A stretch of 64,000 bases of DNA, taken from assembly GCA_000320605.2 (NCBI GenBank), contig KB445792.1, positions 2,712,164-2,776,163 on the forward strand. The letters run 5' to 3'. Each line of letters begins with the position of its first letter. Within the stretch, counting starts at the first letter, position 1. The DNA is from Gelatoporia subvermispora B (Eukaryota > Basidiomycota > Agaricomycetes > Polyporales > Gelatoporiaceae). The notes beneath the pieces were generated by a model, which ran no database searches, was not told the origin of the DNA, and saw nothing but the letters and a program-made list of their open reading frames with translations. Positions 58,558 to 64,000 of the stretch are shown here, in pieces. Position numbers and translations under genes: made by a program.

Positions 58558-61500
58558 AGGTGGGCGCAGTCCCAAAGCGTGGGCGAAATGCTTAGCCTTT
58601 GGGCTTGGTAGCGGCTTTGTGAGCGTGTCCGCAACCATGTCTTCGGTAGGGCAGTACTCGAGGGACACCTTCCCTTCTTCAACGACCCAACGTATAAAAT
58701 GAAAACGTATGTCGATATGCTTCATGCGTGCGTGGAACTGATCATTCTGGGCCAGAGCGATTGCCGATTGATTGTCGGACTTCAAGGTGAGCGCCTCTGC
58801 CGGAGATTTGAAAACTTCGGATACGAATGCCCTAAGCCATATGGCTTCTTTGGCGGCGTGAGTGGCGGCGACGTATTCGGCCTCTGTCGTAGATAGAGAT
58901 ACTATCTCTTGCCTCTTGGAGCTCCAAGAAACGGCGCCCCCATCGATTAGGAATGCGTACCCCGAGATCGCGTGTCGATCCTCATGCGACATGCCGTCCG
59001 CATCCGAGTACCCGGTGAGTCCTCGATCTTTCCCTCCTAACACCAACCACCAGTCTCGCGTTCCCTTGAGGTAACGAAACACTCGCTTGACGGCCTCCCA
59101 ATGCGGCCGTCCGGGGTTTTCAGAGAAACGCGCTAGTACGCCCACGGCGTAGGCGATGTCGGGTCGGGTTCCCAGAGCTGCGTACATAAGAGACCCAATG
59201 GCTTCGCGATACGGCACGTCTCGCATTTCTCCAAACTCGCGAGGTATCGACGGTCCCTGCGACTTGGTGAGATGTACGTGGGCATCCATGGGTGACGAGA
59301 CAGGCTTCGAGTCAGTGAGGCCGAAACGACTCAGGATAGAGTCGATATATGAGCGCTGGCACAGGGAGATGGTCATGGCGTCCTCATCACGTCTCACTTC
59401 GATGCCGAGTAGCCAGTGTATGTTTCCTAAGTCTGACATTTCCAGGCGTCCCTTGAGCTTTTCCTTAAAACGAAGCAAGAGGTCGAGGGTACTGGCGACC
59501 AGAGTCAGATCATCGACGTGCACTGCTAGAACCAGTAGGTCGCCGTTTTGCTGATGGATATAGAACACAGCGTGATCGACCTCACATCGGAGCATGCCTA
59601 TTTCGATGAGTATTCCCCAAAGAGTTTGATACCATCGTCGACCACTCTGTTTTAGCCCGTATATTGCCTTGAGTAGATGAAGTACCTTTCCGGCGCTGTT
59701 CGGCTCGTGGTATCCCGGTGGCTGAGCCATGAAGATTCGTTCGCTCTCGTCGAGTTTGCCGTATAGGTATGCGCTTTTCACGTCCATTTGGTGTACCGGC
59801 CAATCGTTCCGAGCCGCGAGCGCCAGAATCGTGCGTATTGAAGTCAACTTGGCGACTGGAGCGAACGTGTCGAAGTAATCGACTCCTGGTACCTGTGTGA
59901 AACCCTGCGCCACCAACCTCGCTTTATACTTCTCTATCTCTCCGGCCGCGTTCTTCTTGATCTTGAATATCCACTTGCTTCCGACAACGTTCGCTGTGTC
60001 TGGCCTGTCGACCACTTCCCAAGTTCCCGCCTTCTCGAGTCGCGATAGTTCTTCGGCAATTGCTTCTTCCCACCTGTTCCAGTCTGGACGTCTCTTCGCC
60101 TCGGCCAAGCTGCGAGGTTCTAAACCCTCCGCATCTGAGGTCGCAGCAGCCATCGCCCATTTGACTTCTGCTCCCCCTGAATCTTGTGCTTCCTCGGCTG
60201 ATGCTGCGGTCTCTGTGGCTATCCTCAGCCCGGTCGGTAGTTTCTCGGTGTTTTCTCCCTCGAGGATGCGCTGTATGTATGCGCTTGGCTTGCGCGTTCG
60301 CATTCCGCGGGATTCTGCTGATTCTGGGGCTGCCTCTGGATGTGCGGATGCTCCCTGCTCGACTCGCTGCTCGCTTGCTTTAGAGCTCTCCTCCCCCTCG
60401 AGCGGGGCATTCTGCGGCGCGGTGGGCTTGAAGACTACGGTCCTCTCGACTGTGACAGCACGAGTCTTTGGCCAGTATATGCGATGCCCTTGGCTGCGTA
60501 GGTCGATTCCAACCCACTTGCCCTCGCGCGCGCGGCCGTCGAGTTTTGAACCGGAGGGGTCGTGTACCCAGACATTGCAACCGAAGGCGTGAGCGCTGGA
60601 TAGGTCTGGTTTCGCGCCGAAAGCTGCCTCGTATGGCGTGGTGTCACTCCCGAGAGGCCTCGTGGTCATCCGGTTCTTCAGCCACGTTGCATGCATGACA
60701 GCTTCTCCCCACATACTCTTCGGTAACGCGCTGTCGTGCAGCATAGCTCGCACACGATTAAGCAAGACGCCATTCAGGCGCTCGGCCACTCCATTCTCTT
60801 CGGGGGTGTCGTGTACCGTGAGCCGATGTTGGGTGCCATCCTCATCAAGGATGTCTTGTAATTCTTCGGCAAGGTATTCGCCTCCACGGTCGCTTTGCAG
60901 TACGCCGATTGTCTTCTTGAACTTCGACTTCAACCAGCCGCGATATTTCAAATACATCCGGCGAACTTCCGACTTGTTGCGCATGAGGTACGTCGCTGAC
61001 AATCTCGATTTGTCATCTGTGAAGCTGACATAGTATCGTCGTCCACCTGGAGATGCTACGTCGGCGGGGCCCCAGACATCTGTGTGGACGATATCCCCAA
61101 CCTCCTCTGCAAGGGCACTAGAACGCTCTCTCGGCACCGGCTTCCTCCGCGTCTTCGCGAAGACGCAGGAATCACAAAATTTGACATGTCTTGCTCCAAC
61201 GAGCTTGACACCTGTCACCAGCCCACGGCTGACGAGCTGCTGGATGGCTTCGGGCGAGGCGTGACCAAGACGACGATGTAACTCTTCCAGGGTAACTTCT
61301 TCAAGCGTTGAGTAAGCAGATTCCCCTTCGTGTTCGACTTTGTATAGACCGCCACTGCGGAGTATCTCCCCCACTACGGTGCCGTCCTTATCGCGTATCT
61401 CGCAGCGTCCGCCCCCGAATAAGGCCGAGTACCCCGCTGCGTCGATACAACCCACAGACACCAGCGTGACACCCATCTGAGGCGCGTATAGTACGTCGCG

Positions 61501-62997
61501 AAGGCGTATCTTGGAGAACCCAGATCCGTTGGGCACCTCGACCACCATATCGCCGACCCCAATCGCATGGAATCGCTGTTGGTTCGCGGCGTTGATGGGC
61601 TTTGGAGCGATTTCCTTGAGCGAGGAGAATCGTTCTCGGAATGGTGAGAGGTGTTTCGTTGCCCCTGAATCGTATAGATCGATGTTTTTGCACCCAGAGT
61701 CTTGGTGTACCACTGCAGCTATATCGATTTCGTCTGATACGTCCTCCTCATCCTCTCCGTCGCTGTGGACCTCCTCATCCAATTCTGAGTAGGTTGGGTC
61801 GTCTCGTAATCCTGCCAGGAAATCTTCGTCCTCATCCTCCGAATCAGACACGTCGGCAAGATGCGGCATATCGTGGTAAGGGTCGGTCTCGTGGAGATAA
61901 GTGGCAAATGAGATGTCATTTTCGCTATCTGACTCGGATTCAACTACAGCCGCCATCCAACTGTACTCAACATCGCTATCCTCGTCCTGTGCCGCATTTG
62001 CCGCGATTTTCTCCTTTGCATCGCCGTCTCCGCCAGTGTCGTTCTTTCGCCTGGGGCTCGGACACTGGCTTCTGCGATGCCCTGTGCCTCCGCAGTTCCA
62101 GCAAGTCAGCTCCCTCCTGGTCCCGCTAGGCTTGTCGTCCTTGTTTCTGCCTATGGGCTTCTTATACCCATCGTTCGAATAGTACGCTGCGTCCCGCTCG
62201 TCTTTCGCGCTCTTGGTCTTTGTCGCTCCCTTGCTAGGTAAGCGTTTCCGCTCGTACTCCTGCTTGAGGTACTGGATGGCTTGGTCCGGGGTGATGAACG
62301 TCCCGAGTAGTCGGCCGGCGTTCATCATTCCGGATAGGAAGTCCGCGTACTGGGAGGGGACGGACTTGAGAATCTGTGCGCAGTAGTCTTGGTCGGAGAC
62401 TTCGACGCCTATCGCCGACAGTTCTTCGACCATTTCTCCAAGCGTGTCGAGATGTTTCGAGACGTCACCGTGTTCCGAGCAGCGCATAGTCTGAAAACGC
62501 TCAAGCGTGTTTGATTGGACAAGTGGCGTCTTGTCTTCGAATTCGGAGCAGATCCACGTCCACATGTCTGCGACGCTATCGCCATTGCGCTTCATTCTGC
62601 GAAGGACACTGTCGGGGACAAGGCGTGCGAGTAGGTCTCGAGCTTTTGCTTCTTTCTTGCGCCAGGCGCGGTAGTCTAACGTGTATTTTTCGTCGAGTTT
62701 CTTGTCCTTCGAGGGTAAGGGCAGTACTTCTCCTTGCGCAAGCAGCAGTTGTGCGTCTGCGCTCTCCGCGAGTGATGGTGGAGGCGCTGTTCCAGCACGC
62801 CAGTCTGCGAGCGGGTCCAGTGGCCGGGGATCCTCTCCCGTGAGGTGCCCATGCAGGTCTCGTGCATCCAGGGCCCAGGCCAGGCGGGTCTTGAAGACCG
62901 GCCAATTCGAACCGTCCGTTTTCAGGTGAGGGATTCCCGAGAGCCCATTGGCATCTCGGGTATCATCGCGTTCTAGCGGAGGCGCTTCGGGGCTCAT
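58555..62997 (-). CDS. copia Gag-Pol polyprotein (Gag, protease, integrase, RT, RNase H)
   Basis: A single uninterrupted frame of 1480 codons. Residue positions are approximate. Gag occupies about 1-330 with the CCHC knuckle CWNCGGTGHRRSQC near 300. An acidic Asp/Glu-rich spacer follows. The aspartic protease motif LYDSGATKHLSP is near 440. The integrase zinc site is HRRLGH...CDSC near 577-611. The integrase core shows HTDVWGP, QSDRGGEYL and ENGVAERLNG with D-35-E spacing (about 640-740). The RT begins near 1000 with GSKWIFKIK, YKARLVAQGFTQVPGVDYFD, QMDVKSAYLYG and the catalytic VHVDDL (near 1160; more often YVDD). RNase H runs from GYSDADG to TEAEYVAA, SDNQSAI and KHIDIRFHFIR. No frameshift separates Gag from Pol, as is usual for copia. 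The ATG at 62997 lies inside the primer binding site. Confidence 0.95.
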   Translation of the reverse strand: MSPEAPPLERDDTRDANGLSGIPHLKTDGSNWPVFKTRLAWALDARDLHGHLTGEDPRPLDPLADWRAGTAPPPSLAESADAQLLLAQGEVLPLPSKDKKLDEKYTLDYRAWRKKEAKARDLLARLVPDSVLRRMKRNGDSVADMWTWICSEFEDKTPLVQSNTLERFQTMRCSEHGDVSKHLDTLGEMVEELSAIGVEVSDQDYCAQILKSVPSQYADFLSGMMNAGRLLGTFITPDQAIQYLKQEYERKRLPSKGATKTKSAKDERDAAYYSNDGYKKPIGRNKDDKPSGTRRELTCWNCGGTGHRRSQCPSPRRKNDTGGDGDAKEKIAANAAQDEDSDVEYSWMAAVVESESDSENDISFATYLHETDPYHDMPHLADVSDSEDEDEDFLAGLRDDPTYSELDEEVHSDGEDEEDVSDEIDIAAVVHQDSGCKNIDLYDSGATKHLSPFRERFSSLKEIAPKPINAANQQRFHAIGVGDMVVEVPNGSGFSKIRLRDVLYAPQMGVTLVSVGCIDAAGYSALFGGGRCEIRDKDGTVVGEILRSGGLYKVEHEGESAYSTLEEVTLEELHRRLGHASPEAIQQLVSRGLVTGVKLVGARHVKFCDSCVFAKTRRKPVPRERSSALAEEVGDIVHTDVWGPADVASPGGRRYYVSFTDDKSRLSATYLMRNKSEVRRMYLKYRGWLKSKFKKTIGVLQSDRGGEYLAEELQDILDEDGTQHRLTVHDTPEENGVAERLNGVLLNRVRAMLHDSALPKSMWGEAVMHATWLKNRMTTRPLGSDTTPYEAAFGAKPDLSSAHAFGCNVWVHDPSGSKLDGRAREGKWVGIDLRSQGHRIYWPKTRAVTVERTVVFKPTAPQNAPLEGEESSKASEQRVEQGASAHPEAAPESAESRGMRTRKPSAYIQRILEGENTEKLPTGLRIATETAASAEEAQDSGGAEVKWAMAAATSDAEGLEPRSLAEAKRRPDWNRWEEAIAEELSRLEKAGTWEVVDRPDTANVVGSKWIFKIKKNAAGEIEKYKARLVAQGFTQVPGVDYFDTFAPVAKLTSIRTILALAARNDWPVHQMDVKSAYLYGKLDESERIFMAQPPGYHEPNSAGKVLHLLKAIYGLKQSGRRWYQTLWGILIEIGMLRCEVDHAVFYIHQQNGDLLVLAVHVDDLTLVASTLDLLLRFKEKLKGRLEMSDLGNIHWLLGIEVRRDEDAMTISLCQRSYIDSILSRFGLTDSKPVSSPMDAHVHLTKSQGPSIPREFGEMRDVPYREAIGSLMYAALGTRPDIAYAVGVLARFSENPGRPHWEAVKRVFRYLKGTRDWWLVLGGKDRGLTGYSDADGMSHEDRHAISGYAFLIDGGAVSWSSKRQEIVSLSTTEAEYVAATHAAKEAIWLRAFVSEVFKSPAEALTLKSDNQSAIALAQNDQFHARMKHIDIRFHFIRWVVEEGKVSLEYCPTEDMVADTLTKPLPSPKAKHFAHALGLRPP

Positions 62998-63001
62998 AAC
63001 C
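62990..63001 (-). promoter_or_regulatory. primer binding site matching the anticodon arm of initiator tRNA-Met
   Basis: Directly after the 5' LTR the minus strand reads GGTTATGAGCCC. This is the exact complement of GGGCUCAUAACC, the anticodon stem-loop of fungal initiator tRNA-Met. It is not the complement of a tRNA 3' end, which would begin TGG. This is the half-tRNA primer type known from Drosophila copia and yeast Ty5. The ATG within it (62995-62997) is the Gag-Pol start codon. Confidence 0.8.
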
Positions 63002-63386
63002 TTTTAGATTCGCAGGTCTAGAACAAGCGATACGACGCCGTTAACACCTCAGACGGTTCAATCAGTCTGTATATTTAAGTACCTAGAACAAGCGATACGA
63101 CGCCGTTAACACTAGGTACATCAGCACACATGTAGATACGTGATATAATATAACACTACTCACCCTCAGACGGTTCAATCAGTCTGAGGGCTCTATCGTA
63201 AATGGGGACAGAAAAGAGACGAGTCTTACATAATAACTATACAGTACGCGGAAGCATCTCATGTCAGGATCGAACGTACTCGTGAATCGGGTGGCTTTCC
63301 ATATATGGATGTGGCGCGCCGCCGTCGGCGCACGCCGACGCACTCGCGCGCGCGCACTGCGGGATGCGTCACCTTGATTTCCAACA
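63002..63386 (-). repeat. 5' LTR of the copia element
   Basis: 385 bp, reading identically to 58163-58547. It drives transcription leftwards. The TATA-like CCATATATGG is at 63299-63308, about 300 bp before the Gag-Pol ATG. The hairpin is at 63163-63190. Direct repeats are at 63018-63047 and 63083-63112. Confidence 0.95.
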
Positions 63387-63391
63387 GTTTC
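63387..63391. repeat. target site duplication, right copy
   Basis: GTTTC follows the terminal ...CCAACA of the right LTR and matches 58158-58162. Confidence 0.85.
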
Positions 63392-63680
63392 ATTCTGCTC
63401 CTAGGACCACAGATCTCTGGTATGTCGTGTATATACTACTGTATGACATATCCAGAGCACATGCACTTGTCGTCCTTTGAGACAACAGCGAATGTTGGCG
63501 GAAGAGACACTGATCTATGCTCGTATATTTCGCGCCGATTTAGTTTGATTATGTAAGCCAGCTGGATGGGTCATCTTGCGTCGATTTAGGCGCATTATGT
63601 GAGCAGATCAGATCAGTCGTCATGACGTAAGCATATTGGATTTAGTTTTGCGCGGAAGATACTAGGTGGAGTGCTTCCCC
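63392..63680. other. intergenic between retrotransposon and satellite
   Basis: No gene is recognised in these 289 bp. Confidence 0.4.
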
Positions 63681-64000
63681 GGTTTTGTCCAGCGCAGACC
63701 CTGCTCGCTGCAGCTTTTTCTCCTAGCGCATAGCACGCCCGGCTGCAAGGTTTCCGTCCTGCTGCAAAGCGTTTCCTGATGCTGGGTTTTGTTCCTAACG
63801 CGCAACGCGCTCGGCTACAAGGTTTTGTCCAGCGCAGACCCTGCTCGTTGCAGCCTTTTTTCACTACGCATAACCCGTTCGGCTGCAGGGTTTCCGTCTT
63901 GCTGCAAAAGGTTTCTTGATGCAGGGTTTTGTTCATAACGCGCAACGCGCTCGGCTACAAGGTTTTGTCCAGCGCAGACCCTGCTCGCTGCAGCTTTTTT
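63681..64000. repeat. 140-bp tandem satellite with ~70-bp subunits, runs off the window
   Basis: GGTTTTGTCCAGCGCAGACC recurs at 63681, 63821 and 63961, a strict 140-bp period over at least 2.3 copies. Each unit is made of a 68-bp part (63681-63748) and a 72-bp part (63749-63820) that share GGTTT..GTC at the start and CGGCT(G/A)CAA at the end, so it is a dimeric higher-order repeat. Copies differ by scattered substitutions. 140 is not a multiple of 3, so the open frame across it (63613-63945, minus) is not a kept coding repeat. Confidence 0.85.

Larger units (their letters stand above)
58163..63386 (-). mobile_element. complete Ty1/copia LTR retrotransposon
   Basis: This is a 5224-bp element read on the minus strand. 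Its order is 5' LTR (63002-63386), PBS (62990-63001), Gag-Pol (62997-58555), PPT (58548-58557) and 3' LTR (58163-58547), bounded by 5-bp duplications. Integrase precedes reverse transcriptase, which defines the copia order. The LTRs read as identical base for base and the coding frame is open throughout, so the copy looks recent and potentially active. The internal part between the LTRs is 4454 bp, of which 4443 are the single ORF. Confidence 0.95.

Noticed and set aside
63613..63945. 110-codon minus-strand frame with repeated Cys/Arg peptides
   Set aside because: It is produced by the 140-bp satellite. The period is not a multiple of three, so each repeat is read in a different frame, which argues against a kept protein.
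1..64000. CRISPR arrays, rRNA genes, bacterial operons
   Set aside because: I saw no regularly spaced repeats with unique spacers, no rRNA segments and no prokaryotic gene arrangement. Intron-rich genes make this nuclear fungal DNA.

Overview
The window reads as nuclear DNA of a filamentous basidiomycete, most likely an agaricomycete wood-decay fungus of Polyporales type (inference). Genes are closely packed on both strands. They are cut by many GT..AG introns of about 45-65 bp, often with a CTAAC/CTGAC-like branch site. The families present (GH79 glycosidase, heme-thiolate peroxidase, tandem BTB and F-box genes, SLIP-GC-like GTPase) are typical of mushroom-forming fungi. Nothing bacterial is present: no operons, no ribosome binding sites, no CRISPR.

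Layout. 0.8-18.3 kb is accessory, metabolic territory: a secreted GH79 glycosidase (-), a MetE/UROD-fold protein (-), a SET-domain protein (+), a heme-thiolate peroxidase (-), and two paralogous 2-oxoglutarate/Fe(II) oxygenases (+) flanking an NmrA-like oxidoreductase (-). The second oxygenase has a broken 3' end. 18.6-22.7 kb holds decaying and young genes: a C-terminal relic of a GH92 mannosidase and a divergent pair of F-box genes, one frameshifted and one intact. 23.0-33.8 kb is a conserved block: an APC amino-acid permease, eIF5B, ARL2, SPT4, a BIG1/VOA1-like V-ATPase assembly factor and a UPF0303 protein, arranged in head-to-head and tail-to-tail pairs. 34.2-40.2 kb is a tandem array of four BTB/POZ genes in different states: relic, intact, intact, broken. 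40.9-57.3 kb holds MED13, a DUF2433 phosphoesterase-like protein with an RRM-like module and an RGG tail, a SLIP-GC-like large GTPase and a mitochondrial acyl-CoA dehydrogenase.

58.16-63.39 kb is a complete Ty1/copia LTR retrotransposon in reverse orientation. It has two 385-bp LTRs that read as identical, a 5-bp target duplication (GTTTC) and one uninterrupted 1480-codon Gag-Pol frame. Its primer binding site matches the anticodon arm of initiator tRNA-Met (half-tRNA priming, as in copia and Ty5). The Gag-Pol ATG lies inside that site and the stop codon lies inside the polypurine tract. This is the most striking item in the window. The last 320 bp is a 140-bp-period satellite built from two diverged subunits of about 70 bp, and it runs off the window edge.

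Spans given for genes include introns. Starts and stops were read from the sequence; splice sites were worked out by hand at key points only.
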